Source of the DNA: CAXSBR01 sp964236495
GTDB lineage: Bacteria; Actinomycetota; Actinomycetes; Mycobacteriales; Jatrophihabitantaceae
DNA: 64,000 bases
Assembly (NCBI GenBank): GCA_964236495.1
Contig: CAXSBR010000008.1
Location: 1-64,000 of the forward strand
Direction of reading: 5' to 3'
Shown: piece by piece, positions 45,229-54,335 of the stretch
Numbering within the stretch: position 1 is the stretch's first letter
How the letters are laid out: the number at the start of each line of letters is the position of its first letter
The notes under the pieces: model-generated
Seen by the model: the letters and a program-made list of their open reading frames with translations, nothing else
What the model was told of the DNA's origin: nothing
Database searches by the model: none
Made by a program: the position numbers and the translations under genes

Positions 45229-46905
45229 GTGATTGCGTCGATGCGCCACCTGCTGCGCCGCGGCGACGCAGTGCTTGTCCTCGTGCCATTTGCAGCATTT
45301 CTCGCCGCGCTGGGATTGGCGCTGGCTGCGGCCGGGCCCGGCTGGGCAGCGGTCGTCGCGTGGGTGGTTGCCGCATCGATCGTCGGATTGCGCGTTGCCG
45401 GCTCGCGGCTCGCCGAAGGCGGCGGTTATGGACGCGAGGTCGCCGCCCGGGCGCTGCTGTTCAGTGCCGCAGCGGTCGGTGCGGTCAGGCACGCGCCCGC
45501 CCATCGAGGCGTCGTCTGGGCCGTCACTGCGGTGCTGCTGATCAGCGTGTTGCTCGAGCCGCTGCTGCTGCGTGCGCTTGTGGGCACGCGGGCGGTGCAC
45601 GCCCTGCCCGGTTATCGGCTGCCACGCGTGGCGGCGCCGGTGCCGCTGTTCGGATGGTCGAGCTTCGCTCTCCTCGTTGCTGCAGGCGTCCTGGGTCTGC
45701 TTCATTCGCCCGCCGCCGCATGGCTCGTGTTACTCGCGGTCGCGGTAATTCTTGCAGCAGGGACCGGCGCGATCGGTAGTACGATGTGGCGCGACCGAAC
45801 CCCTCGACACCGGCGGCTCAGGCAGGCGGTGGAGGCGTATGCGCCCGAGTTCCTGCTCTACACCGGTCGCGACGACGGCGGGGCGTACCAGCTGGCCATG
45901 TGGCTGCCCTACCTCGAGCGGCTGGGCGTGCGCTATCTCGTGGTCGTTCGCGCCCAGGGCGCGCTGGACGCGGTTACTTCGCTGACCGGCGCGCCGATCG
46001 TGTGCCGGGTGTCATTGCGTGATCTCGACGACGTCATGGTGGACTCGGTGCGCGCGGCGTTCTATCCCAGTTCGGCGGCGAACAACGGCCACGCCGTCGC
46101 CTACCGCCACATGTGCCACGTCTACCTAGGTCACGGCGACTCCGACAAGGCGCTGTCGCCGCATCCGCTGCACGCGATCTATGACCGGGTGTTCGTCGCC
46201 GGACAGGCAGCTGTCGACCGTTACCACCGCAATGGCGTGCACATCCGTCGTGACGCGTTCGTGGTGATCGGGCGCCCGCAGCTCGATGCCCTACGTCGCG
46301 CTGCCAGCCCGATGCCGGCTCGACCTTCGGTGTTGTACGCACCGACGTGGTCCGGGCACAACGCGGCGGGCACCAACTCCTCACTCCCCGACGGTCTGGC
46401 GTTGGTGCAGGCGCTGCTGGCGCACGACGTCAACGTGGTTTTCCGACCGCACCCGATCAGTCGCCGCGTTCCTGCTGAGCGGGCAATCGCGGGCTCCATC
46501 GACGAGCTGCTGCGTGCCGACGCCGCCCGGTCAGGCCGGGCCCACCGGTTCGGTGCGTCTGTCGACGGTGAACCGTTCATCGACAGTGCCAACAGCTGTG
46601 ATGTCCTGATCGCGGATATGTCCAGCATTCTGGTGGACTTCCTGGGCGCGGACAAGCCGATGGCGGTCAACGTCCTGGGCGCGGACTCGACGCAGGACTT
46701 CCTCGACCGGTTCCCGGTGGCCAACGGCGCGTACCTGCTCGAACCAGGCCTGGTAAATCTGGCCACGGTATTGGACGACATGGTGGGACCGGATCCAATG
46801 CGGCCCGGGCGGCACAGGACGCGGGAGTATTACCTGGGCGGTCTGGACGGTCCGGCGGCGGCGCAGGCGTTCGTCGCTGCCGCTCGCGACGCGCTGCACC
46901 GGTGA
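45229..46905 (+). CDS. Membrane-fused CDP-polyol phosphotransferase (TagF/TarL-like)
   Basis: Start taken at GTG 45229; ATG 45241 is close. The first 190 residues form about six transmembrane helices. The rest is a TagF-like catalytic domain: YQLAMWLPYLERLGVRYLVV, VYLGHGDSDKALSPHPLHAI (the G-HGDSDK segment with a catalytic-type His), ITIGRPQLDAL-like VVIGRPQLDALR, VLYAPTWSGHNAAGTNSSLP, VVFRPHPISRRV (His of RPHP) and SCDVLIADMSSILVDFLGAD. Such domains polymerise glycerol- or ribitol-phosphate from CDP-polyols on the membrane. With the CDP-ribitol-type synthase next door, ribitol phosphate is the best guess. Confidence 0.78.
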   Translation: MIASMRHLLRRGDAVLVLVPFAAFLAALGLALAAAGPGWAAVVAWVVAASIVGLRVAGSRLAEGGGYGREVAARALLFSAAAVGAVRHAPAHRGVVWAVTAVLLISVLLEPLLLRALVGTRAVHALPGYRLPRVAAPVPLFGWSSFALLVAAGVLGLLHSPAAAWLVLLAVAVILAAGTGAIGSTMWRDRTPRHRRLRQAVEAYAPEFLLYTGRDDGGAYQLAMWLPYLERLGVRYLVVVRAQGALDAVTSLTGAPIVCRVSLRDLDDVMVDSVRAAFYPSSAANNGHAVAYRHMCHVYLGHGDSDKALSPHPLHAIYDRVFVAGQAAVDRYHRNGVHIRRDAFVVIGRPQLDALRRAASPMPARPSVLYAPTWSGHNAAGTNSSLPDGLALVQALLAHDVNVVFRPHPISRRVPAERAIAGSIDELLRADAARSGRAHRFGASVDGEPFIDSANSCDVLIADMSSILVDFLGADKPMAVNVLGADSTQDFLDRFPVANGAYLLEPGLVNLATVLDDMVGPDPMRPGRHRTREYYLGGLDGPAAAQAFVAAARDALHR

Positions 46906-46966
46906 GCTCGGCTCTGTCAGCGGCGGCAAGCCTCGACTCGCCCACTGACGAGCTGCGCCGGCACCC

Positions 46967-48490
46967 TCAGGCCAAGGTGCCGGGTGCTCCCGGCCGCGGC
47001 GCAGCCAGCAGTTCGGCCTCGGACTGGGCTTGCGCCTCGGCAAGCGCGACCGCGATCATCTCGGCGTCGCCGGCGGTTCGGGAGCGGCCCGTGGCGCCGG
47101 GTTCGACGCGGCGTACATCGACCACCTGCCCGGACAGATTCGACAGCAGGACGTCCACCGACGTCAGTGCGACGGCCTGCGAGGACAGCAGCGACCCGGT
47201 CGGTTCGCGCCCGAACGCAGCAGTACGCATCGGCGTCGACGTGCGCTCAGGGTTCACGCAGTTGACTCGGACATCGGCGGGCGCCCATTCCTCGGCTAGC
47301 GCCTGGGTCAGATTGACTACGGCAGCCTTGGTCGAGGAGTAGATGCTGTAGTCCTGCCGGCCGCGGGTGTAGGAGCTGGAGGTGAACAGCAGCAGCTGTC
47401 CCCTCGTCTCGCGCAGATAGGCGAACGACTGGCGGGCGACGTCGACCGGTGCCAGATAATTCACCTCGATGGCGTGGGCGACGGTAGCGGGGTCGCTCTC
47501 GGCCAGCGGACCGCGGTGCAGCACGCCGGCGGTGAGTATGACGTAGTCGATCCGACCAGCCTTGCCGTGTGCGTCGGCCAAGGCGCGGGTGATGTCGGCG
47601 GACCGTTCGACGTGGACGTCGTTGAGCGAGCGGCTGTATGCAGACACGCTCACGCCGAAGCTTTGGAGCAGGGCCGCGATATCGGCGCCGATGCCGTAGC
47701 TCCCACCCAGCACGACGGCACTTTTGCCGGCAAGTTCGCGCGCGTAGTCAGCAGGGTCCTGCGATGGCGGCGCACGGTGCGAACCCAGCTGGAAGAGCTT
47801 GTCGGCGATGAAGACGTCGATGGGGTGGGTGATCTTCAGGTTCTGTTCCGAGCCGTCGACGACGAAGATCGGCACCTGGGGCAGGTAGCGCAGCACGACG
47901 CCGCAGTCGTCGGTTGCGGCGAAGTCAGGATCCCGCGCGGCCAGATCGTAGGCGCGGCGGATCACCGACACCCGGAAGCCCTGCGGCGTCTGCCCGCGGC
48001 GCAGCAGCGCGCGGGACGGAATCTCGGTGATGCAGGTGCCATCGGTGACGACGACGGTGTCCGAGGAAGCGATGGCGACGTCGACGGCCTCGTAGTCGGC
48101 CAGCGCGTCGATGCACGCGGCGATGGTGTGCTCCTCGAGCAGCGGGCGCACCGCGTCGTGGAACAAGACGTTTCGGTCCGCTTTACCAAGCAGCTCCAGC
48201 GCGATTCTGGTGGTGTGGCTGCGGGTGGCTCCACCGGCAACCACCGGGCGAACGCGGGTGAAACCGGCGCGATCCATGATCGCCTGGGCATCGGCGACGA
48301 AGTCCGGCGTCATCAGCACGAACACCTCGTCGATACCCACAGCCTGGTCGAACAGTGCCACCGTGTGCTCGAGCACGGTCTTGCCGGCGACCTTCAGCAG
48401 CTGCTTGGGAATGGTGAGGCCGATGCGTGAGCCGGTGCCGCCGGCCAGCACGACTGCAACGGTGGGTCGGGAGGCGGTAGGGGCGGGCAT
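46967..48490 (-). CDS. Bifunctional ribitol-5-phosphate cytidylyltransferase / SDR reductase (TarI-TarJ-like or Bcs1/Acs1-like)
   Basis: Start ATG 48490 (MPAPTASRPTVAVVLAGGTG). Residues 1-235 are an IspD/TarI-type cytidylyltransferase: VVLAGGTGSRIGLTIPKQLL, AGGATRSHTTRIAL, VLFHDAVRPLLEE and ATDDCGVVLRYLPQV. Residues about 255-470 form a short-chain dehydrogenase: VVLGGSYGIGADIAALLQS (NADP loop), VILTAGVLH, and Ser-Tyr-Lys in SSSYTRGRQDYSIYSSTKAA. This fusion reduces ribulose-5-phosphate and couples it to CTP, as in the Haemophilus influenzae Bcs1/Acs1 enzymes, giving CDP-ribitol. It is convergent with the polymerase-like gene. Confidence 0.85.
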   Translation of the reverse strand: MPAPTASRPTVAVVLAGGTGSRIGLTIPKQLLKVAGKTVLEHTVALFDQAVGIDEVFVLMTPDFVADAQAIMDRAGFTRVRPVVAGGATRSHTTRIALELLGKADRNVLFHDAVRPLLEEHTIAACIDALADYEAVDVAIASSDTVVVTDGTCITEIPSRALLRRGQTPQGFRVSVIRRAYDLAARDPDFAATDDCGVVLRYLPQVPIFVVDGSEQNLKITHPIDVFIADKLFQLGSHRAPPSQDPADYARELAGKSAVVLGGSYGIGADIAALLQSFGVSVSAYSRSLNDVHVERSADITRALADAHGKAGRIDYVILTAGVLHRGPLAESDPATVAHAIEVNYLAPVDVARQSFAYLRETRGQLLLFTSSSYTRGRQDYSIYSSTKAAVVNLTQALAEEWAPADVRVNCVNPERTSTPMRTAAFGREPTGSLLSSQAVALTSVDVLLSNLSGQVVDVRRVEPGATGRSRTAGDAEMIAVALAEAQAQSEAELLAAPRPGAPGTLA

Positions 48491-48558
48491 CGACGGCCAC
48501 CCTCCCACTGTTGCCGGCCTGCGCCCACGTCGTCGTTCACTGCGGCGGTGGACCAAAC

Positions 48559-48635
48559 TGGCGACCCTGACGGGACTCGAACCCGCGACCTCCGCCGTGA
48601 CAGGGCGGCACGCTAACCGACTGCGCTACAGGGCC
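48559..48635 (-). tRNA. tRNA-Asp (GTC)
   Basis: Minus strand: acceptor GGCCCTG pairs with CAGGGTC, followed by discriminator G and an encoded CCA. The anticodon loop CTGTCAC has anticodon GTC; the T-arm is GCGGGTTCGAGTCCCGT. Confidence 0.95.
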
Positions 48636-48680
48636 TAACGTCGCCGACGATGCTGACAGTGCTCACAGCAGCGGATGGCG

Positions 48681-48753
48681 TACCCCCAACGGGGTTCGAA
48701 CCCGTGTTACCGCCTTGAAAGGGCAGCGTCCTAGGCCACTAGACGATGGGGGC
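48681..48753 (-). tRNA. tRNA-Glu (TTC)
   Basis: Minus strand: acceptor GCCCCCA pairs with TGGGGGT. The anticodon loop is CTTTCAA with anticodon TTC, and the T-arm is ACGGGTTCGAACCCCGT. It lies 45 nt upstream of tRNA-Asp on the same strand, so the two are likely cotranscribed. CCA is not encoded. Confidence 0.95.
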
Positions 48754-49061
48754 GGATGTCAACCCGCTCCATCCGCGAGGCTCCGTCGGAGACCTGACGA
48801 GCATAGGCGACGAAGCGGGTTGCTTCCAACCTGGGGTGCAGCTCTCGGCGCGGGAAGCATGTGCGGCGCTGTTGACAGGCACTGCCCGCATAGCAGGGTC
48901 ATGGCGTACTCATAATGCGGCGCGGGCAGCAGCGCCTACTATTCATCGAAGTGTCTTGGCCCGGCCACCGCGTGTCCGGCCCACCGTAACCGCCGGCAGT
49001 CCGTCGGCGATGTCGACGCTTTGGCCTGCAAGGGCGGAGCAAGGGGCGAGGATCGCGCACA
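48754..49061. other. Divergent intergenic region, no gene seen
   Basis: The interval lies between the tRNA pair (minus) and the LCP gene (plus). A perfect -35-like TTGACA is at 48872-48877 and a -10-like CATAAT at 48911-48916, but they are too far apart to be one promoter. Nothing else is supported. Confidence 0.4.
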
Positions 49062-50573
49062 GTGGCTGGTACGGGCAACGGGTTTGGCACCGGCGCGTCG
49101 ACGCCGCCGAGGCGGTCGTTCCTGCGGCGACGGCTGGCCGCCATTCTGGCGACGTCGCTGGTGTTCCTGCTGACGCTGGCCGGGATTTCCGCAGCGGTCG
49201 GCAAGGTCGGTTACGACCACTACGACAGCGCGATTCAACGAGTACCAGATGTGCTCCAGCCCAGTGATCCGGCCGTCCGGCAGGCGGCGAAGCAGACGCA
49301 CGCAGAAAACTACCTCGTGATCGGGTCGGACGTGCGCACCGGCAACAGTTCGGTCGTAGGCGCTCGCTCGGACACCACGATGATGGTTCACCTGAGCCCG
49401 GACCACAAGAAAGCCATCATCGTCAGCATCCCGCGCGACTCGTGGGTGACGATTCCCAAGTGCACCGACGGCAAAGGTGTCGTGCACCCCGAACACAAGA
49501 ACCTGTTCAACTCAGCATTCGACGTCGGTGGCGCTGCTTGCACCATCAAGACGGTGCAGCAGTTGACAGGCATCTCGATCAAACACTTCGTGCAGATCGA
49601 CTTCAGCGGCTTCAAGGCTGTCATCGATGCGCTGGGATCGGTGTCGATATGCAGCCCGACCGCCGTCACCATCACCGACGGTGTGCATCTGAAGTTGAAG
49701 GCCGGCTACAACAAGCTCGACGGTGCCGACGCGTTGCGCTACGTCAGGGCCCGGCACGGTCTGGGCGACGGTTCGGATCTGGGCCGGATCAAGCGCCAGC
49801 AGCGGTTCCTGGGCGCGGTACTGCAGCAGGCCAGGGGTGGCTCGCTGCTGGCGAGCCCGGCCACACTCAACTCCTTCCTCAGTGCTGCGACCAAGGCGAT
49901 CGTCGTGGACAAGCAGACCCACATCGGGGACCTGAAGACACTGTTCGACGCGTTGCGCGGGCTCGATCCCAAGCGCGTCACCTTCTACACCGCGCCGATC
50001 GCCAATGCCGCCTACAACCCGCAGAACCCCAGTGATCCGCACGGCGCGCACGTTCTGCTCAGTACCACCAAGGGCCGCATCCTCTACGACGAGATCATCA
50101 ACGACGCCAAGATGACGCCGACGGCGAGTGCGTCGCCCACGCCGACAACTACACCGACGACGACGCTGACCGTGGCCCCATCGACCATCACCGTGGCGGT
50201 GACGAACGGAACTCAGAAGGCCGGCCTGGCGGGAAAGGTGCAGACTGCGCTGAGCTCGCTCGGCTTCAAGAAGGGCACCCTGACCAAGACGCCGCAGAAC
50301 GCGACCGGCACCGTCGTCAAGTACACCGCCGCCCAGGCCGCTGCGGCCCGCACCGTGGCGGCCGCGTTCCCTGACGCCACGATGCAGTTGGATTCCTCGC
50401 ACAGCGGTTCGATCGAGGTGCTGGCGGGCTCCAAGTACGCCGGCGTTCGATCAGTGGCCGTCGGGCAAGCGGCACCGTCGTGGGTCGCAACTTCGGCGCC
50501 AACGGCCGTCCCGACGCCCAGCATCACCGGCGGCATCAGCGCCGCGGACAAGACCTGCACCAACACGCACTGA
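49062..50573 (+). CDS. LytR-CpsA-Psr family ligase with LytR_C domain
   Basis: The 503-residue protein has an Arg-rich cytoplasmic N terminus, one transmembrane helix (LAAILATSLVFLLTLAGISA) and an LCP domain: YLVIGSDVRTGNSSV, GARSDTTMMVHLSP, IVSIPRDSWVTIP, NSAFDVGG and GADALRYVRARHGLGDGSDL with GRIKRQQRFL. The Arg and Asp residues that bind the polyprenyl pyrophosphate are present. After a Pro/Thr linker a LytR_C domain follows (ITVAVTNGTQKAGLAGKVQT). LCP enzymes attach wall polymers such as teichoic acid or arabinogalactan to peptidoglycan, fitting the nearby polyol-phosphate genes. GTG 49062 start. Confidence 0.9.
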   Translation: MAGTGNGFGTGASTPPRRSFLRRRLAAILATSLVFLLTLAGISAAVGKVGYDHYDSAIQRVPDVLQPSDPAVRQAAKQTHAENYLVIGSDVRTGNSSVVGARSDTTMMVHLSPDHKKAIIVSIPRDSWVTIPKCTDGKGVVHPEHKNLFNSAFDVGGAACTIKTVQQLTGISIKHFVQIDFSGFKAVIDALGSVSICSPTAVTITDGVHLKLKAGYNKLDGADALRYVRARHGLGDGSDLGRIKRQQRFLGAVLQQARGGSLLASPATLNSFLSAATKAIVVDKQTHIGDLKTLFDALRGLDPKRVTFYTAPIANAAYNPQNPSDPHGAHVLLSTTKGRILYDEIINDAKMTPTASASPTPTTTPTTTLTVAPSTITVAVTNGTQKAGLAGKVQTALSSLGFKKGTLTKTPQNATGTVVKYTAAQAAAARTVAAAFPDATMQLDSSHSGSIEVLAGSKYAGVRSVAVGQAAPSWVATSAPTAVPTPSITGGISAADKTCTNTH

Positions 50574-50599
50574 CGACCCCCCATTGCAAAGAATTCTGA

Positions 50600-50650
50600 C
50601 AACGAATGCAGTGTTAGCCACCTCGGCGGTGGTGAACACTGCATTCGTTG
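50600..50650 (+). terminator. Strong 16-bp hairpin after the LCP gene
   Basis: CAACGAATGCAGTGTT (50600-50615) pairs perfectly with AACACTGCATTCGTTG (50635-50650). The inner CCACC/GGTGG extends the stem. It lies 27 nt after the LCP stop and before the convergent DUF3140 gene, so it can serve both. Related to the hairpin at 389-424. Confidence 0.8.
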
Positions 50651-50678
50651 CTCGGTCACGGGCTCGCGGGGTGCGCGG

Positions 50679-51032
50679 TTACTTCAGCGGATCGTGACCC
50701 CAGTTCATCAGCGAATACCGCCACGGCGTGTCTACTAGCTCGGCCTTCGACTGGTCCGGTCGTTGTGCTAGGTGGCGCGCGACGTAGCCGCTGACCTTCT
50801 TCATGTCGGCCCGATCGTCGTCGGTGAGGTCGCCGGCTTTGGTGCCGAGCAGTTCGACGATGCGCCGTCCGTAGTGGTGCCCGGTGCTCTCGCGGCCTGG
50901 CTCTGCCTTCTGCCCAACGCCGGCGGATTCGTCGGTGTCGAGCCAGCGCGTCAGTTCCGCGGCGCTCATGTTTACGGCGTCGGTGAAGTCGTCGCGGATC
51001 TCAGTGGGATCGTCGTCGGTCATGTCAACCAT
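50679..51032 (-). CDS. DUF3140 family protein
   Basis: The 117-residue acidic protein (ATG 51032, or ATG 51023) contains FTDAVNMSAAELTRWLDTDE, GHHYGRRIVELLGTKAGDLT, DDRADMKKVSGYVARHLAQR and WRYSLMNWGHDP. This is the complete DUF3140 pattern, found as a single small domain in many bacteria. Related plasmid-borne proteins have been called DNA-binding, but the function is unknown. Confidence 0.8.
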   Translation of the reverse strand: MVDMTDDDPTEIRDDFTDAVNMSAAELTRWLDTDESAGVGQKAEPGRESTGHHYGRRIVELLGTKAGDLTDDDRADMKKVSGYVARHLAQRPDQSKAELVDTPWRYSLMNWGHDPLK

Positions 51033-51073
51033 TCTGGCCCGACAGGGGCAAAGCTATGCCCGAGGGCGATCGA

Positions 51074-53233
51074 CTACGTATTAGCGCGGCCGCGCTGCGA
51101 TCGCGGCATCAGCAGGTATGCGCCGATGTAGAGCACTGCGGCCACTACCAGCAGCGCTCGGTAGCCGAAGATCAGTGACAGGTACTCCAAGCACCCTCCC
51201 ACGATCGCGCCGAGAAGGTTGGTGCCGAAAGCCAGCGGTGCGTCAGCGGTGTCGGCGAAGCGCTTGGCGAAAATGACGTTGGCGGCGAAGATCGGCAAGA
51301 AGGCAATGACGATCGCGGCCAATGCTCGAAGGGGCAATGCCAGCGACAGCAAAGAGTCTGCCGGGATCAACCAGTTGAGCACCAGCCCGGCCAGCAGCAC
51401 GCCGTATATCAGTGGCAGCGGCGGCGTCGAGAACCGGTGCGTCACCTCCACCGCCGCTAGCACCGCGAGCAGCACTCCACCGAACACCAGGGAGTTCACC
51501 ACCCAGGTGGTGCCGAACAGCAACGCGAAGCCGGTGACACTGCGTGTCTCCATCAGCAGGAACGCCGCCCCGAGCAGGAACAGGTCACGGTAGGTCCACA
51601 GATCACGCACCTGTGAGCCCAACCGACCCGCGGTGCCACGTCCGCCGACCAGCGCATTGGCCAGTAGCACACCGCCGATACAGAGCACGCTCGCCAGCAG
51701 GATGAGCAGCAAGGCCTTTCGATACAGCGACGGGATGTCTGACGTCCGCAGGTAGAGAAACGGCTTGTTGTCGTTGGCCGGCGCGGGCGTGTCCGCGGTC
51801 CGCTGCCAGGTCGTGGCGCAGGTCTGGTCGGCCGGCGTGAGCCCCGCCGTCATGACTGCCAGCGCCGTCACCTCCTTGTCGGCGTACAGGCAGGGCGCAT
51901 GGCCGAAGACCTCGTCCAGCGTGCCGGCGAGCCGGTTCACCAACCAGTCCGCGCGGTAGAAGTTGTACATCGAAAAAGCCCCGCCCGGGGCGAGATGGCG
52001 GCGCGCGGATTGCACCGACTGCTTGGTGAACAGGTAGCTCTCCAGCCGCAGCGAGCTGGCCCCCGACACCAACGTCAAGGAGTCGGGAAGCGCGAACATG
52101 ATCAGGTCGAACTTCTTCGACGTCTTCTCCAGAAACGCTCGACCGTCGTCCACATGGGTCGTGACCCGCGGGTCCTGATAGACGCGGTCGGGGTTGTGCT
52201 GCTTGCCGAAGCGCAGCAGGGTTGGGTCGATCTCGACGGCGTCAACGTGCGTGGCGCCCCGCGTCAGCGCGATCGAGGCGTCGGTGCCCGTGCCGGCACC
52301 GACGATCAGTACGTTGCCCGGCTTACGGGGCGTCTGCAGGTACGTCTGCAGGTAATACGGCTCCTGCTTGATCCGGGTGGCGGCCGAGGTCAGCCGCTGA
52401 TGGGGAACGCCGTTGACGGCCACGCCATAGGCGGTTCCGCCATACCCGTCCGCGCCCTTGACCGTCGACACCTTGTAGTACGGCGACCAGAAATCGCCGT
52501 GGTTGTGCTTGAGCGGGTACCCGAACATGAGCAGCAGCGCGATCAGCAGTGTCACCGTGACCGATGACGCCGGCCGGCCCAGCAGCACTATGAACAGCAC
52601 CCCGATGACGCTGAACCACACCAGGGGTGGTGCTCCGAGGTAGGACAGCACCGTGAACGACGCGATGCCCGCGATGCTCCCCAGCAGGTCCAGACGGTAG
52701 GACTCCAGACGTGGAAGGCGCCCGAAACAGGATCCGACGATCTCCGCGGGGCCGGCCAGAACCGCAGCCGTTGCCAGAAATATTGCTGGCAGGGTGAGCC
52801 AGATCGGCGGCCCGGTGGTGGAGGCGGTGGTGAAGAAGATGACCGACGGATCGGTGCGGTTCACCGTCACCGGATAGGCGCTGACGAACGCAATCAATCC
52901 GAGCAGCACCACCAGCGAGTACAGCGGCAGCGGACGTTGCAGATCGCCCAGCCCGCCGCCGCCGACCGGTCGAGAACTGCGCAGGAAGCCCAGGCCGATA
53001 CCCAGGAAGGAACCCAACAGCACGAAGTTGGAGAAGTAGGCCAGGTGCACGACGTTCGCGCCCAACCAGCGGATCAGCGCCAACTCCAAGAACAGCATGA
53101 GCGCGCTGGCCAGTAGTAGCCGCCAGCGCGTCACAGCAGCACCGGCCCCGCCGGCCCCGCCCCTCCCGCCGCCGAGCGCCTGGGTGCCCGCGCGATGGTC
53201 GATGTGCTGCTCACGTTCGGTGCTGTTCGTCAT
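51074..53233 (-). CDS. Polytopic membrane protein with spermidine-synthase-like domain
   Basis: ATG 53233 shares a base with the tyrA stop (TGATG), so translation is coupled. The 719-residue protein has about seven N-terminal transmembrane helices (starting LLLASALMLFLELALIRWLG), a central methyltransferase-fold domain and seven more C-terminal helices. The central domain has VLIVGAGTGTDASIALTRGA, HVDAVEIDPTLLRFGKQHN and FDLIMFALPDSLTLVSG, the spermidine/spermine synthase type. The aminopropyl-transfer Asp region is replaced by LPDSLT, so polyamine synthesis is uncertain. Membrane-fused forms of unknown substrate are common in bacteria. Six or more helices on both sides suggest the domain faces the cytoplasm. 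Confidence 0.7.
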   Translation of the reverse strand: MTNSTEREQHIDHRAGTQALGGGRGGAGGAGAAVTRWRLLLASALMLFLELALIRWLGANVVHLAYFSNFVLLGSFLGIGLGFLRSSRPVGGGGLGDLQRPLPLYSLVVLLGLIAFVSAYPVTVNRTDPSVIFFTTASTTGPPIWLTLPAIFLATAAVLAGPAEIVGSCFGRLPRLESYRLDLLGSIAGIASFTVLSYLGAPPLVWFSVIGVLFIVLLGRPASSVTVTLLIALLLMFGYPLKHNHGDFWSPYYKVSTVKGADGYGGTAYGVAVNGVPHQRLTSAATRIKQEPYYLQTYLQTPRKPGNVLIVGAGTGTDASIALTRGATHVDAVEIDPTLLRFGKQHNPDRVYQDPRVTTHVDDGRAFLEKTSKKFDLIMFALPDSLTLVSGASSLRLESYLFTKQSVQSARRHLAPGGAFSMYNFYRADWLVNRLAGTLDEVFGHAPCLYADKEVTALAVMTAGLTPADQTCATTWQRTADTPAPANDNKPFLYLRTSDIPSLYRKALLLILLASVLCIGGVLLANALVGGRGTAGRLGSQVRDLWTYRDLFLLGAAFLLMETRSVTGFALLFGTTWVVNSLVFGGVLLAVLAAVEVTHRFSTPPLPLIYGVLLAGLVLNWLIPADSLLSLALPLRALAAIVIAFLPIFAANVIFAKRFADTADAPLAFGTNLLGAIVGGCLEYLSLIFGYRALLVVAAVLYIGAYLLMPRSQRGRANT

Positions 53234-54195
53234 CAAGTGGGCAGCATCCCACGAAGATGGACTCCGCCGGCCGTCTCGTGCACGGTGGTCAGCCAGCCGC
53301 CCCGCCGGCCGTGGGCGAGCAGCGCCTCGCGCTGGGCGGCAACGTCGACGGGCTGCGCGGTGCGCCGTTCCCAGTTCATCCGGGCCGCGTGCCCGTCGGT
53401 GGCCAGCTCAAGCACCGAGCCGCCCTGAGCGAGGGCGTCGCGGGCCTGCGACAACCGCGCCACGACATCATCGAGGGCGCTTGCCAGCGCGTCGTTTCCG
53501 TCGCACCAGCTGGCCACGAGATCGGGACGGGTACGCGCAACGCGGGAGCCGGTGGTGTAGGAGCCGGCGGCCAGTGACAGGCCCAACGGCCCGCCGTCGA
53601 GTCCGGTCAGCGCAAGCACTTCGGCCAGCATGTGCGGCAGACCGATGACGCGCGCGACGGCTGCGTCCTGGTCGGCGGCGGTGACCGGTACCGGCCGCGC
53701 CCCCAGCTCGCACACCAGCGATGCCAGCGCGAGCCAGGCGTCGAGGTCGGTGTCCGGCTCCAGGGTCAGCGTCCAGGGGGCGTCGCGGAAGAGCCCGGCA
53801 AATCCCGCGCTCCATCCGCTCTGCTCCACGCCGGCCAGCGGATGGCCGCCGACGAAGGTGGCTTTCGGAATCGCACCTCGGATAGCGGAGAGCACGGGCG
53901 CCTTGAGCGTTCCCACGTCGGTGATCAGGACGGCCGGCGCCAACGCCGGCGCAATCGCAGTCATTGCCGATGCCAGCTGGGGCAGCGGCATGGCCAGCAC
54001 GACGAGCTCTGCGTCGGAGACGGCGTCGACTACTGAATCGGTGACGTCGAAGCCGTCGTCGGCAGCCTGCGCTGCGGCAACGGAGCTGACGTCGTAGCCG
54101 ACGCAGGTGCGACCCGACGCATGCAGGGCACGCATCAGCGAGCCGCCGATGAGCCCCAGGCCGAGCACCGCGACACGATCGAGCGCAGCGAGCAC
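53233..54195 (-). CDS. tyrA: Prephenate dehydrogenase
   Basis: TyrA oxidatively decarboxylates prephenate to 4-hydroxyphenylpyruvate for tyrosine. GTG 54195 gives MLAALDRVAVLGLGLIGGSL with the NAD loop GLGLIGGS. Then come LVVLAMPLPQLASAM, ITDVGTLKAPVL, FVGGHPLAGVEQSGW (active-site His in GGHPLAG) and LPHMLAEVLAL. 320 residues, a monofunctional enzyme without chorismate mutase or ACT domain. Longer upstream reading (to 54465) is not supported. Confidence 0.9.
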   Translation of the reverse strand: MLAALDRVAVLGLGLIGGSLMRALHASGRTCVGYDVSSVAAAQAADDGFDVTDSVVDAVSDAELVVLAMPLPQLASAMTAIAPALAPAVLITDVGTLKAPVLSAIRGAIPKATFVGGHPLAGVEQSGWSAGFAGLFRDAPWTLTLEPDTDLDAWLALASLVCELGARPVPVTAADQDAAVARVIGLPHMLAEVLALTGLDGGPLGLSLAAGSYTTGSRVARTRPDLVASWCDGNDALASALDDVVARLSQARDALAQGGSVLELATDGHAARMNWERRTAQPVDVAAQREALLAHGRRGGWLTTVHETAGGVHLRGMLPT

Positions 54196-54335
54196 GCGGC
54201 TCACCGTACCGGGGCGGGCAATGGCGGGCAGGCACCCTCCAGGTCGAAGGGGGCACCTTTCGGGCCGGACGAAAGCGTGCCAGTATCTAGGCTCGGTGAC
54301 CAGCCGCCGACCCACCCGCTGATCAGGACGAGGAC

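Noticed and set aside
46958..46983. Terminator between the convergent TagF-like and bifunctional synthase genes
   Set aside because: An 8-bp inverted repeat exists (CCGGCACC/GGTGCCGG), but it overlaps the coding end and has no further support.
48872..48916. Promoter from TTGACA and CATAAT upstream of the LCP gene
   Set aside because: The hexamers are 33 bp apart, too far for one sigma-70-type promoter.
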